Positions 34,771-43,847 of a stretch of DNA of 64,000 bases are shown in pieces. Both the position numbers and the translations under genes were made by a program. Numbering within the stretch: the stretch's first letter is position 1; each line of letters starts with the position of its first letter. Location of the stretch: assembly GCA_963776375.1 (NCBI GenBank), contig CAVZMF010000005.1, positions 62,001 to 126,000 on the forward strand, given 5' to 3'. The notes beneath the pieces were generated by a model. The model saw only the letters and a program-made list of their open reading frames with translations. It searched no databases and was not told the origin of the DNA. The stretch comes from PALSA-612 sp963776375. Its GTDB lineage: Bacteria; Actinomycetota; Thermoleophilia; Gaiellales; Gaiellaceae.

Positions 34771-35682
34771 CTAAGTGGGAGGCGGGTACCGGTTCCGCCA
34801 GTGCTCGGCGATGTCGATGCCGCGGCAGAGCCAGACCTGTTCGTGGCGCTGCACGTGCTCGACGAAGCGCTGCAGCGCGCCGAACCGTCCCGGTCTGCCG
34901 ACGAGCCGGCAGTGCAGCCCGATCGCCATCGCCCTCGGCGTCCTCTCGCCCTCGGCGTAGAGCACGTCGAAGGCGGCGCGCGCGTACTCGAAGAACGGCT
35001 CGCCCCAGTCGAAGCCCGGTGACGTCGTGAAGCGGTGGTCGTTGACGTCGGCCGTGTAGGGGACGAGGAGGAGCGGCTTGCCGGACTCGACCACCCAGTA
35101 GGGAAGCTCGTCCGCGTATGAGTCCTGGCTGTAGACGAATCCGCCCTCCTCGGCCACCAGCCGGACCGTATTCTCGCTTCGCCGGCCGAGGAAGTGCCCG
35201 AGCGGGCGCGACCCGACGACCTGCTCGTGGATCTCGACCACCTTGCGGATGTGCTCGCGCTCCTCGTCTTCCGGCATGCCGTGGTGGTCGATCCAGCGGT
35301 AGCCGTGGCTGGCGATCTCCCAGCCGCTCTCGAGCATTGCGGCGACCGCGTCCGGGTTCCGCTGGAGCGCCATGGCGACGCCGAAGACGGTGACCGGCAC
35401 CTGCCGCTCCGTGAACATCCGGTGCAGCCGCCAGAACCCGACCCGGCTGCCGTACTCGTACATGGACTCGACCGGCAGGTAGCGCTCGCCGACCCGCGGC
35501 GTCGCGAACCCGAACTCGGTCAGGAGCGACTCGGACGTCTCGTCGCCGTGGAGGATGGTGTTCTCGGCTCCCTCCTCGTAGTTGATGACGAACTGGACCG
35601 CGATCCGGGCTCCACCCGGCCACTGCGGGTCGGGAGGGTTCTTGCCGTAGCCGACCATGTCCCGGGGGTAGGTGTCGGTCAT
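34771..35682 (-). CDS. puuE: PuuE-type allantoinase (polysaccharide deacetylase fold)
   Basis: Metal-independent-type allantoinase candidate of 303 aa. N-terminus RDMVGYGKNPPDPQWPGGAR and QFVINYEEGAENTILHGD are diagnostic of PuuE; SHGYRWIDHHGM carries the His cluster, and MAIGLHCRLVGRPGRF the C-terminal motif. SD GAAGGAGAG before ATG 35682; a longer reading from 35796 overlaps the divergent LLM gene and is rejected. Suggests that purine-derived ureides (allantoin) are among the pathway substrates. Confidence 0.9.
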   Translation of the reverse strand: MTDTYPRDMVGYGKNPPDPQWPGGARIAVQFVINYEEGAENTILHGDETSESLLTEFGFATPRVGERYLPVESMYEYGSRVGFWRLHRMFTERQVPVTVFGVAMALQRNPDAVAAMLESGWEIASHGYRWIDHHGMPEDEEREHIRKVVEIHEQVVGSRPLGHFLGRRSENTVRLVAEEGGFVYSQDSYADELPYWVVESGKPLLLVPYTADVNDHRFTTSPGFDWGEPFFEYARAAFDVLYAEGERTPRAMAIGLHCRLVGRPGRFGALQRFVEHVQRHEQVWLCRGIDIAEHWRNRYPPPT

Positions 35683-35740
35683 CCGCTCTCCTTCAGGTGT
35701 CTCGTGGCGTGAAGCCACGCGATCGTAGACTCCACAGCCG

Positions 35741-36742
35741 ATGAGCGAGGTCGGAATCGGGCTCGTGCTCGGGAGCCAGAACGCCCCCGAGGACATCGCG
35801 GCGCTCGCGCGGCTCGGCGAGTCGTCCGGCTTCGACGAGCTCTGGATCGCAGAGGACTACTTCTTTACCGGCGGGGTCGCCTGCGCTGCAGCGGCGCTGG
35901 CAGCGACCGAGCACGTTCCCGTCGGTCTCGGCGTCGTCTCGGCGATGGTGCGCCACCCAGCCGTGCTCGCCATGGAATGCTCGAGCCTGGCGCGGATGTT
36001 TCCGGGCCGGTTCCGGCCCGGCATCGGCCTCGGCCTCCCGGTCTGGGTGCAGCAGATGGGGCTCTATCCACGCTCGCAGCTGACCGCGGTTCGCGAATGC
36101 GTGGATGCGCTCCGAGAGCTGCTCGACGGCCGTACGGTCGACCGCCGGGGCACGAGCTTCGCCTTCGACGACGTGCAGCTTGCGTATCCCGTGACCCCGC
36201 CCGTGCAGATCTTCACGGGTGCGCTCGGCCCGAGGATGATGGAGCTGTCCGGCTCGATCGCAGACGGCACGGTCGGCTCGATCTTCGCGAGCGTCGAGTA
36301 CGTCCGCTGGGCCCGCGAGCGGATCGCGGCCGGGAGGACGGCCACGGGGAGAACGGGTCACCACCCGTTCGCCTGCTTCGCGATCTGCTGCGTCGACCGT
36401 GACGGCGAGGCGGCACGGGAAGCGCTGCGGCCCGTCATGGCCTTCTACCTGTCGGTGCTGGCGACGAGCCCGCTGATCGAGATCTACGGGATCGCCGACG
36501 AGCTCGCCGCCCTGCTCGCCGGAGGCGTCGAGCAGGTCGCGGCGGAGATGCCGGATCGATGGCTTCGGGATCTGGCCGTGGTCGGCGATCCGGACGAGTG
36601 CGCCGAGCAGATCGAGCGGCTGGCGCAGGCAGGAGCCGACTCGGTCGCACTCTTCCCACTGCCCGCGGAACGGTCCGAGGCAATCATCGAGACGGCGGCG
36701 AAGGAGCTCCTGCAGCGTGTTCGCGGACTCCGTCGACCCTGA
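35741..36742 (+). CDS. LLM-class flavin-dependent oxidoreductase
   Basis: Luciferase-like monooxygenase or F420-dependent reductase of 333 aa. Pattern: GLVLGSQNAPEDIAALARLG, FDELWIAEDYFF, a VGLGVVSAMVRHPAVLAME strand/helix, FRPGIGLGLPVWV, and the C-terminal GDPDECAEQIERLAQAGADS. The family uses FMN or F420; which one is not decidable here. Possibly an oxygenase opening a heterocycle (compare RutA-like chemistry). Its last 59 bp overlap the convergent FAD-oxidase gene. Confidence 0.88.
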   Translation: MSEVGIGLVLGSQNAPEDIAALARLGESSGFDELWIAEDYFFTGGVACAAAALAATEHVPVGLGVVSAMVRHPAVLAMECSSLARMFPGRFRPGIGLGLPVWVQQMGLYPRSQLTAVRECVDALRELLDGRTVDRRGTSFAFDDVQLAYPVTPPVQIFTGALGPRMMELSGSIADGTVGSIFASVEYVRWARERIAAGRTATGRTGHHPFACFAICCVDRDGEAAREALRPVMAFYLSVLATSPLIEIYGIADELAALLAGGVEQVAAEMPDRWLRDLAVVGDPDECAEQIERLAQAGADSVALFPLPAERSEAIIETAAKELLQRVRGLRRP

Positions 36743-38108
36743 TGACCTTCCCGGGATTCATGATCCCGTTCGGGTCGAACAACTTCTTGATCGCGCGATA
36801 GAAGGGCAGGAGATCCGGGTGCTCGAGCTCGAGCGCCTCCCGCTTGCCAAGGCCGATCCCGTGCTCGCCTGTGCAGGTGCCGCCGCGGCGGAGCGCGTCC
36901 TCGACGACCAGGTCCGAGAGCTCGTGCCAGGCGTCCACCTCCGCCGGATCGCCGTCGTCGACCGTGGCGCTGACGTGGAAGTTCCCGTCGCCGACGTGCC
37001 CGAGGATCCCCGCTCGCAGGCCGAGCCGCTCGACCAGGGCGCGGGCATTGCCCACCGCCGCCGGAAGCTCGGAGAGCGGCACGCAGACGTCGGTCGAACA
37101 GTGCCGGAGCCCGGGCCAGAGGCGCGACCACGAGTAGCCCACGTTGTGGCGGGCGGACCATAGCCGAGCCCGCGCGGTCGCCTCACGCTCGTAGACGACC
37201 TCGACGGCGCTCTCCTCCTCGGCCAGCGCGAGGACGAGCGCAAGGTCTCCCCCGACCGACTCGGCGGTGCCTGCCGCCTCCACGAACAGGCACGGCACTT
37301 GCGGGTACTCCGTCCCGGAATACGCGTTGATCGCCTGCACGTTGAGCGCGTCAAGGAGTTCGAGACGTCTGACGCCGGCACCGGCGGCGATCGTGCCCAC
37401 GGCTGCTCGGCAGGCGGCCTCGATCGTCGGGAACGAGATCCGGAGCGCGACCACCTCCTCGGGGATCCCCTGCATCCGGAGCGTCAGCTCCGTGATCACG
37501 CCCAGCGTTCCCTCCGACCCGACGAGCAAGCCGGTGAGGTCGTACCCCGCCGATGTCTTGAGCGCGGCAGAGCCGGTTCGGACGATCCGCCCTCCCGCCA
37601 GCACGGCTTCGAGCCCCAGCACGTTCGGCCTCATCTTTCCGAAACGCACCGTGGTCGTCCCCGAGGCGTTCGTCGCGGCCATGCCGCCGAGCGTGGCGTC
37701 GGCCCCTGGATCGACGGGAAAGAAGAGCCCGTGCGCCCCGGCGGCGCGCTCGAGCGCGGTTCGCGTCACCCCGGCCTGCACCGTCGCCGTCAGGTTCTCG
37801 GGCGCGATCCCGACGATGCGATCCATGCCCGTGAGGTCGAGGCTGATGCCTCCGGCGACCGGAATGACGTGCCCTTCGAGGCTCGAGCCCGCGCCGAACG
37901 GGGTCACGGGCACGCGGTGCTCGTCGGCGAGACCCAGCACGCACGCCACCTCCTCGGTCGAGGTCGCGTAGACGACGACGTCTGGCCGGGTGGGAGGGTG
38001 GAACGTCATGTCCCGGCTGTGGAGATCGCGGTCCGACTCTCCGGTGGAAACACGCGTCGAGGGCGGCAACGTATCCCGAAGCGCCGACGCGAGGGTGTCT
38101 CGATCCAT
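36684..38108 (-). CDS. FAD-binding oxidase, GlcD / D-lactate dehydrogenase family
   Basis: PCMH-type flavoprotein of 474 aa that oxidises a 2-hydroxyacid such as glycolate or D-lactate. FAD-binding segments: VTPFGAGSSLEGHVIPVAGG, DPGADATLGGMAATNASG, and GSEGTLGVITELTLR. The C-terminal FAD-oxidase_C ends with GEHGIGLGKREALELEHP and LFDPNGIMNPGKV. No GlcE/GlcF subunits are nearby, so it probably acts as a single-subunit D-lactate dehydrogenase (cytochrome) type. The C-terminal 19 residues are encoded antisense to the LLM gene. Confidence 0.92.
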   Translation of the reverse strand: MDRDTLASALRDTLPPSTRVSTGESDRDLHSRDMTFHPPTRPDVVVYATSTEEVACVLGLADEHRVPVTPFGAGSSLEGHVIPVAGGISLDLTGMDRIVGIAPENLTATVQAGVTRTALERAAGAHGLFFPVDPGADATLGGMAATNASGTTTVRFGKMRPNVLGLEAVLAGGRIVRTGSAALKTSAGYDLTGLLVGSEGTLGVITELTLRMQGIPEEVVALRISFPTIEAACRAAVGTIAAGAGVRRLELLDALNVQAINAYSGTEYPQVPCLFVEAAGTAESVGGDLALVLALAEEESAVEVVYEREATARARLWSARHNVGYSWSRLWPGLRHCSTDVCVPLSELPAAVGNARALVERLGLRAGILGHVGDGNFHVSATVDDGDPAEVDAWHELSDLVVEDALRRGGTCTGEHGIGLGKREALELEHPDLLPFYRAIKKLFDPNGIMNPGKVIRVDGVREHAAGAPSPPSR

Positions 38109-38202
38109 GCGGTGAACCCTAGGCGAGGGGCGCGCTCGGCCGTTTCAGGTCGGCGCATCGAGCGACTCGCTGCACAATGGAGTCGAACAAGCGATAGGCG
38201 CG

Positions 38203-38823
38203 CTAGGCCCGCGCGAACCCCTGCAGCCGCCGCCCCGCCGTTCGCCGCTCCGGACGGCGCCCGGTCGTCTTGACGGATGGCTCGGCGAGGGGAGTGATCT
38301 CGACTCCGTCGATCTGGAGCTCGTAAACGACCTCTGCCTCGTCGAGGCCTTTCAGCCGCTGCTCGCCTCCCGGGGACATCGATACGCCTTCCGGCAATGC
38401 CGTGCGGACCAGCGCCCGCGTCGTTTCCGAGAGCAGCACGCTCCCGCCTCGCCCGACGCCGCAGATGCGGGCTGCTCGGACGACGTCCAACCCGAGGTAT
38501 CCCTCGTCTCCGACGGTGGGTTCGCCGGTGTGCAGGCCGATTCGCACCCGCACGACGGATCCGTCAGGCCACGTGGTTCCCGCGTGCGCCCGCTGGACCT
38601 CGACAGCGGCGGCGACCGCCTCGCGGGCGCGCGGACAGGCGAAGAAGAAGGAATCGCCCTGCGTGTCGATCTCGACTCCGCCTGACGCGATGAAGGTGTC
38701 GCGGACAATTCGACGGTGCACCGTCAGCACATCGCCATATCGATCGCCGAGCCGCTTCAACAGCTCGGTCGATCCTTCGATGTCCGTGAACACGCACGTG
38801 ATCGTCCCCGCGGGCAGCGTCAT
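38203..38823 (-). CDS. Adenylate/guanylate cyclase class III catalytic-domain protein
   Basis: Soluble protein of 206 aa, essentially one class III cyclase homology domain. The first metal Asp is in VFTDIEGSTELL and the second in DTQGDSFFFA. The substrate-Lys position (normally VKTxGDG) reads EIDTQGD, and the transition-state region reads LDVVRAARI rather than the canonical AVNxAAR, as in many actinobacterial 'TDxEGST' proteins. Cyclase activity is therefore uncertain. A basic tail (GRRPERRTAGRR) follows. ATG 38823 or 38832 are both possible starts. Confidence 0.85.
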   Translation of the reverse strand: MTLPAGTITCVFTDIEGSTELLKRLGDRYGDVLTVHRRIVRDTFIASGGVEIDTQGDSFFFACPRAREAVAAAVEVQRAHAGTTWPDGSVVRVRIGLHTGEPTVGDEGYLGLDVVRAARICGVGRGGSVLLSETTRALVRTALPEGVSMSPGGEQRLKGLDEAEVVYELQIDGVEITPLAEPSVKTTGRRPERRTAGRRLQGFARA

Positions 38824-38832
38824 GGGAAGCAT

Positions 38833-39312
38833 CGTAGATCCGGCCGGGCTTGCAGAAAGGCGCCCGGCCGTGCGCGGCTGCGCCGAGCAGCGAATCCGAA
38901 ATGTCCGGAGGGAGGAGCCAGGCCCGCACTCGGTCGAGGTTGCCCACCTCCGCCCCCGCCCCCGCCATGGTCGACGCCGTCATCGACTCGCGTGACCAGC
39001 GCGGGCAGCATCCGTTTGGCGACGTCCTCGACCTCTACCTCGACCGGCAGGCGGCCGGGCGGGAGCTTCGCTGGGGAGGGGGATCGCCGCAAACGCGAAG
39101 CGCTTGAATGACCCGAAATGGCGGGTCCTAGCGAGCACAGGCAAACGCAGCGATCCTGGTCTTGCGTCCGGGTTGTGCGGGGGCCGGAAGTGTGAGTTCG
39201 GCTGCGTGCATTTCGGTCTCCTTTCGGTGTGGTCGAATCTCTCGGTGGTTGGAGTTGGCGCGGGCGGCGTCGACGGCGTCGCCGCCCGCTCGTGCCAGGT
39301 GCTGTCTGGGGT
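38833..39312. other. Intergenic region, no gene recognised
   Basis: Spacer of 480 bp upstream of the cyclase-domain gene and downstream of the efflux gene (both minus strand). It contains a C-rich stretch around 38950-38965. Several short open frames exist but none has recognisable protein character. I see no RNA gene or clear terminator. Confidence 0.4.
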
Positions 39313-40770
39313 TCAGTGCATGGGCATCGCCGGCGCCAGCCGCAGCTTCGGCAGGAACGTCTTCGCTGCGGGCAGCACGACGAGGGTCGCGACGCTGGCG
39401 ATGAGGGCCACGTAGGCGGCGATCAGGAAAGCGTGTGCGATCCCGGCCGCTGCTGCAGGGCCGACGAAGATGCCGCCGCTTGCGGCTGTCGCGATGCTGG
39501 CGTAGATCGCGATCCCGAGGGTGCCGCCGATCTCGTGCGTGGTCGCGCTGGCGCCGGAGAGCATTCCGGCCTCTTCGTGGCGGACGCCTGTGAGGACGCC
39601 GACGGCCATCGCAGTGCCGGACAGACCGAGTCCGAAGCCTGCCATGAGCATCCCCGGCAACATGTCGCGCAGGTAGCTGCCATGGGCGGGGATGTGGGAG
39701 AGGAGCAGGAGCCCGCCGGCGGCCAGTGCGAGCGCCGGGCCGGCTGACCAGCGGAGGCCGTACCGGTTGAGCAGTTGGCCGGCGACGTGGGCGCCGCTAC
39801 CGGCCGCGAGGGCCAGCGGGATGAACGCGAGGCCGGTCGGGAGCGGGCCATGGCCAAGCGCGAGCTGCAGGTAGAGCGAGCAGAGCAGGAACAGCCCGAA
39901 CATGAGGCCGGCGTTGACCAGGCACAGGAGCAGGCCACCGCCGACGGCCCGGTCGCGGAGCCGGTCGATGCGCAGGAGCGGCTGGGCGTTGCGGCGCTCG
40001 CACACCGCGAAGGCGGCGAGGCCGGCGATGCCGACGCCGCCGAGGGCGAGCGTCTGCGCGGAGATCCAGCCGGCGTTTTCCGCCTGGGTGATCGCGTAGA
40101 CGATCGCCGCCATGCTGCCGGTGGCGAGCACGGCGCCACGCGCGTCGAGGCCACGCCAGCGCGGCTTCTCTGTGTCGGCCGGCACGAACTTCCGCGCGGC
40201 GAAGGCGAGCACGGCGGCAACGGGAAGGTTGACGAAGAAGATCAGCCGCCAGTCGACGAGCTGGGTCAGCACACCGCCGAGGAGCACGCCAAGCGCGGCG
40301 CCGGCACCGCCGACGGCGCCCCAGGCCGCGAGCGCCTTCGCGCGGGTCGGGCCGTGGAAGCTGCTGGTGATGATCGACAGGGCAGCCGGGGAGAGCATCG
40401 CCGCACCGAGGCCCTGCCCCGCGCGGGCGGAGAACAGGCTCGCGGCGGAGGTGGCCAGCGCCGAGGCGAGTGACGATGTCGTGAAGACCGCGAGTCCTGT
40501 GAGAAACATCCGCCGGCGGCCGAGCAGGTCGGCCGCGCGGCCGCCGAGCAGGAGCAGGCTGCCGAAGATCAGCGAGTAGCTGGTGATCGTCCAGCTGATC
40601 GTCGCCCCGGAGATGTGGAGCTGCTTCGCGATGCTCGGCATCGCGATGTTCACCGCAGTGATGTCGAGGATGACCATCAGCTGCGCGACCAGCAAGATCG
40701 GCAGCAGCCAGTTCCGCGGCTGCGACTCCTGATTGTCGGCGGTGGTCGTCGTGTGCTTGTGGCGGTGCAT
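39313..40770 (-). CDS. MFS transporter, DHA2 (EmrB/QacA) drug-efflux type
   Basis: Fourteen-TM drug:H+ antiporter of 485 aa. Motifs: LMVILDITAVNIAMPSIAKQ (TM1, motif D1-like), GGRAADLLGRRRMFLTGL (motif A), ARAGQGLGAAMLSPAALS, and GAVGGAGAALGVLLGGVLT (motif C, antiporter). ATG 40770 is preceded by AAGGAGG; a His-rich N-terminal segment (MHRHKHTTTT) follows, which is unusual and might bind metal. It is divergent from a large LuxR regulator across a dyad-containing spacer, so that protein is a likely regulator. Confidence 0.92.
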   Translation of the reverse strand: MHRHKHTTTTADNQESQPRNWLLPILLVAQLMVILDITAVNIAMPSIAKQLHISGATISWTITSYSLIFGSLLLLGGRAADLLGRRRMFLTGLAVFTTSSLASALATSAASLFSARAGQGLGAAMLSPAALSIITSSFHGPTRAKALAAWGAVGGAGAALGVLLGGVLTQLVDWRLIFFVNLPVAAVLAFAARKFVPADTEKPRWRGLDARGAVLATGSMAAIVYAITQAENAGWISAQTLALGGVGIAGLAAFAVCERRNAQPLLRIDRLRDRAVGGGLLLCLVNAGLMFGLFLLCSLYLQLALGHGPLPTGLAFIPLALAAGSGAHVAGQLLNRYGLRWSAGPALALAAGGLLLLSHIPAHGSYLRDMLPGMLMAGFGLGLSGTAMAVGVLTGVRHEEAGMLSGASATTHEIGGTLGIAIYASIATAASGGIFVGPAAAAGIAHAFLIAAYVALIASVATLVVLPAAKTFLPKLRLAPAMPMH

Positions 40771-40847
40771 CGTTGCCTCCTTCTCGTGGGTGCGGGGCAT
40801 GGGAAGGAGGGTGCTTCCGAGGAGCCTGCTTTCGCGACGAGGCGCCC

Positions 40848-40878
40848 CCGTAGGAAAAGCCGCAGACTTTCGCTACGG
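40848..40878. promoter_or_regulatory. Imperfect 12-bp dyad between efflux and LuxR genes
   Basis: CCGTAGGAAAAG (40848-40859) and CTTTCGCTACGG (40867-40878) form an inverted repeat with two mismatches and a 7-nt spacer. It lies in the divergent promoter region and may be an operator or the 5' hairpin of the LuxR transcript. Confidence 0.4.
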
Positions 40879-40888
40879 TCGCAGCCTG

Positions 40889-43732
40889 GTGGGGCAGGAC
40901 GTCACACCTGAGACGGGGCTGTTCGAGCGTGCGCAGGAGTTGGCGGCGATCGATGCCGCCGTCACGGCGGCGACGGGCAGCGCCGGTGGCTTCACCATCC
41001 TCGAAGGTCCTGCAGGAATCGGGAAGACCTCTCTCCTCGCCGAGGCGCGCGCTCGAGCGGCAGACGCGGGAATGCGAGTCCTGGAGGCGCGAGCGAGCGA
41101 GCTCGAGTCGGCGTTCTCGTTCGGCGTCGTCCGCCAGCTGTTCGAGCCGGTGCTGGCACGGGCGCCCGAGAAGGAACGGTCGAAGATGCTCGAGGGAGCG
41201 GCGGCGAACGCCGGACGCCTCTTTTCTTCGGATGCCCCTGCAGTCGGCGCGGAACTCGGTGACGACGTCCTCTTCACTCTGCTGCACGGTCTCTACTGGC
41301 TCGCGATGAACGTCGCCGAGTCGCAGCCGTTGATGATCGCCGTCGATGACCTGCAGTGGGCGGATGCACCGTCCTTGCGCTGGCTCGCTTATCTGGCCAG
41401 GCGTCTCGAGAGCGCTTCGGTCTGTGTCCTCGCCACCTTGCGGCCGCTCGAGCAGGAGGACGCGGTGTTGACGGAGTTGCTCGTCGACCCGGTCCTGACG
41501 ACGGTACGGCCGTCGGCGCTGAGCGCGCCCGCGGTCGAGGAGCTGGCACGCGACCGTCTCGGCGGCGAGGTCGAATCCGAGTTCGCGGTTGCGTGTCACC
41601 GTGCGACAGGCGGCAATCCCCTTTTCGTCCAGGAATTGCTGCGGACGCTTAGCTCCGAGCAGGTTCCAGCGGTTGCTGCCTCGATCCCGATCGTCGAGCG
41701 GGTGGCGCCCGACGCCGTTGCCCGGTCGGTGCGGTTGCGCCTCGCGCGACTCCCATCCGAAGCCTCACGTCTGGCGCAGGCCGTGGCCGTTCTCGGCGAC
41801 GGGGCAGATCGTGAGGATGCAGCTGCGCTGGCGGGGCTTCCGCGGCGAGAGGTCGCGCCGACGGCGGCGTTGCTGGCCCGTGCTGACTTGATCGGGTCGG
41901 AGCCGCCGTTCGCGTTCGTGCATCCGGTCGTCCGGAATGCGGTCTACGAGAGCCTGCCACTCGGCGAGAGGCAGCAAAACCACGCTCAGGCCGCCGAAGT
42001 CCTGATCCGCCGGCGCGCGCCCCAGGAACACGTCGCAGCGCAGCTGCTCCTGGCGCCCCCGGAGTCTGTCGACGGTGCCCTCGCAACGCTGCGCGCTGCG
42101 GCACAGCAGGCTGCCGGCGAGGGGGCGCTCGAGATCGCCGCGCGCTACCTGCTTCGAGCTCTCGAAGAACCCGTAGCCGGTGAAGAGCGGGGCGAGCTGC
42201 TGCTCGAGTTGGCGGGCGTCGAGGCGAATGTCGGTGCCCCGACAATCATCACCCATCTCCGGGACGCCGAGTCCCTCTTGCGCGATCCCGAGCAACGAGC
42301 CGAGGCGTCTCTGGCGCTCGGGCACGCGCTCTACTGGTCGGGCGAAGAGGAGGAGGGTGTCGAGGTGCTGGAGCGCGCGCTGGCCGAGCATCCGGATCTG
42401 GACGTCGAGTTGCGACACCGGTTGGAGGCGGAGCTGATCGTCAACGCGACGCGGCTGCCTTCGCAGTACGAGCGCGCGCGGGAGCTGCTGGCGCAGATCG
42501 ACGTCTCGCTCGACGAGGGGCCGGGAGCGAGGGTGCTGCTCGCGGGGCAGGCGTACCACGAGGCCGCAGGCGGCGGCGATGCCGAACGGGCGGCGGCGAC
42601 CGCGCTCGCGGCGCTGACGGCGATGTCCGACGACGAGCGCGCGCGCAACTACACCGGTGGCATCTACGTGCTGCTCCACACCGACCGGCTCGACGAGGGC
42701 GTCCGCCTGCTCGACGCGACGCTCGCGGACGTGCGCAGGCGCGGCGCCGTCTTCCACTTCTCGAGCCTCTCGATGACCCGCGCGATCTTCCAGTACGCGC
42801 GCGGCGCGCTCGTCGAGGCCGAGACGGACGGGCGCGCTGCGCTCGCGGCGCTCCCGCATCGAAACGTCTGGTTCAGACCGGCAGCGCACGGCTGGCTGGC
42901 GCAGATCCTGGTCGAACGTGGCGCGATCGACGAGGCGGCGGGCCTGCTCGACGCGGTCGAGGCGACTGTGGCACCCGATGCGTTCTCGCGGGCGCCGCTG
43001 CTGCGCGCCCGCGCGCTCGTCGAAGCCGGGCGCGGCGATCATCGCGCGGCGCTGGCTCACGCGCTCGAGCTCGGCCACGCGCTCACCGCCTTCGGACACA
43101 CCAACCCGCCCGCCTCGTACCCAGCTTGGCGCTCACTGGCCGCGCTCGAGCATCACGCGCTAGGCGAAACGGAGGAAGCGCGTACGCTGGCGCGGGAGGA
43201 GGTCGAGCTCGGGCGGGCCTGGGGAGCACCGCGCACGCTCGGCCGTTCCCTGTGGATCCTCGGCCTGATCGAAGGCGGCGACGGCGGGATCGCACACCTC
43301 CGGGATGCAGTCGCGGTTCTCGAACCGTCGCCGGCGCAGCTCGAGCACGCCTACGCACTCGCCAACCTCGGCGGCGCCCTGCGCCGCGCCAACCACCGCG
43401 CCGAAGCACGCGAGCATCTCCGACTTGCGCTCGAACTCGCGCAGCGCAGCGGAGCCACCCTCCTCGTCGAGCAGGCGCACGACGAGCTGATCGCGACCGG
43501 CGCGCGGCCCCGGCGCATCGTTCTGACAGGCGCAGCGTCGCTGACGCCGAGCGAGCGCCGGGTTGCCGCCATGGCGGCGGAGGGTCTCTCGAACCGCGAC
43601 ATCGCCCAGGCGCTCTTCGTCACGCTGCGCACGGTCGAGATGCACCTCTCGAACGCCTTTCGCAAGCTCGGCGTCTCCTCGCGCACGCAGCTCGGCGCGG
43701 CGCTCGCGGCCGGCGAGACCGTCGCCTCCTGA
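40889..43732 (+). CDS. Large ATP-binding LuxR-family regulator (LAL type)
   Basis: Cytosolic transcription factor of about 947 aa. The N-terminal AAA/STAND ATPase has Walker A LEGPAGIGKTSLL (~residue 35) and Walker B PLMIAVDDLQWAD; sensor segments follow (ATGGNPLFVQELLRTL). The middle (about 400-860) is TPR-like helical repeats. The C-terminal LuxR HTH is LTPSERRVAAMAAEGLSNRD with IAQALFVTLRTVEMHLSNAF. Start GTG 40889 is chosen; ATGs further upstream (40799, 40733) would run into the dyad and the divergent efflux gene. It probably activates the efflux pump in response to a small ligand. Confidence 0.9.
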   Translation: MGQDVTPETGLFERAQELAAIDAAVTAATGSAGGFTILEGPAGIGKTSLLAEARARAADAGMRVLEARASELESAFSFGVVRQLFEPVLARAPEKERSKMLEGAAANAGRLFSSDAPAVGAELGDDVLFTLLHGLYWLAMNVAESQPLMIAVDDLQWADAPSLRWLAYLARRLESASVCVLATLRPLEQEDAVLTELLVDPVLTTVRPSALSAPAVEELARDRLGGEVESEFAVACHRATGGNPLFVQELLRTLSSEQVPAVAASIPIVERVAPDAVARSVRLRLARLPSEASRLAQAVAVLGDGADREDAAALAGLPRREVAPTAALLARADLIGSEPPFAFVHPVVRNAVYESLPLGERQQNHAQAAEVLIRRRAPQEHVAAQLLLAPPESVDGALATLRAAAQQAAGEGALEIAARYLLRALEEPVAGEERGELLLELAGVEANVGAPTIITHLRDAESLLRDPEQRAEASLALGHALYWSGEEEEGVEVLERALAEHPDLDVELRHRLEAELIVNATRLPSQYERARELLAQIDVSLDEGPGARVLLAGQAYHEAAGGGDAERAAATALAALTAMSDDERARNYTGGIYVLLHTDRLDEGVRLLDATLADVRRRGAVFHFSSLSMTRAIFQYARGALVEAETDGRAALAALPHRNVWFRPAAHGWLAQILVERGAIDEAAGLLDAVEATVAPDAFSRAPLLRARALVEAGRGDHRAALAHALELGHALTAFGHTNPPASYPAWRSLAALEHHALGETEEARTLAREEVELGRAWGAPRTLGRSLWILGLIEGGDGGIAHLRDAVAVLEPSPAQLEHAYALANLGGALRRANHRAEAREHLRLALELAQRSGATLLVEQAHDELIATGARPRRIVLTGAASLTPSERRVAAMAAEGLSNRDIAQALFVTLRTVEMHLSNAFRKLGVSSRTQLGAALAAGETVAS

Positions 43733-43746
43733 CGACCGCCGAGCAA

Positions 43747-43768
43747 CCGTATGGAAAGCCTTCGGTTG
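43747..43768 (+). promoter_or_regulatory. Second GGAAAG-type element upstream of copZ
   Basis: CCGTATGGAAAGCC (43747-43760) resembles CCGTAGGAAAAGCC at 40848-40861. It is also part of a CAACCG...CGGTTG dyad (43744-43768). This suggests a common regulator, perhaps the LuxR protein encoded between the two sites. Weak evidence. Confidence 0.25.
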
Positions 43769-43847
43769 TTCCTTCGGTGGCGCCCCGTCGCGGCTCGAAG
43801 CGGCTGCGGCGATCCTCGGATCACTGCATTTGACCGAGGAGGTTCCG

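Noticed and set aside
38833..39312. Small genes in several frames between the cyclase-domain and efflux genes
   Set aside because: Translations are low-complexity or Arg/Pro-rich without SD or family features.
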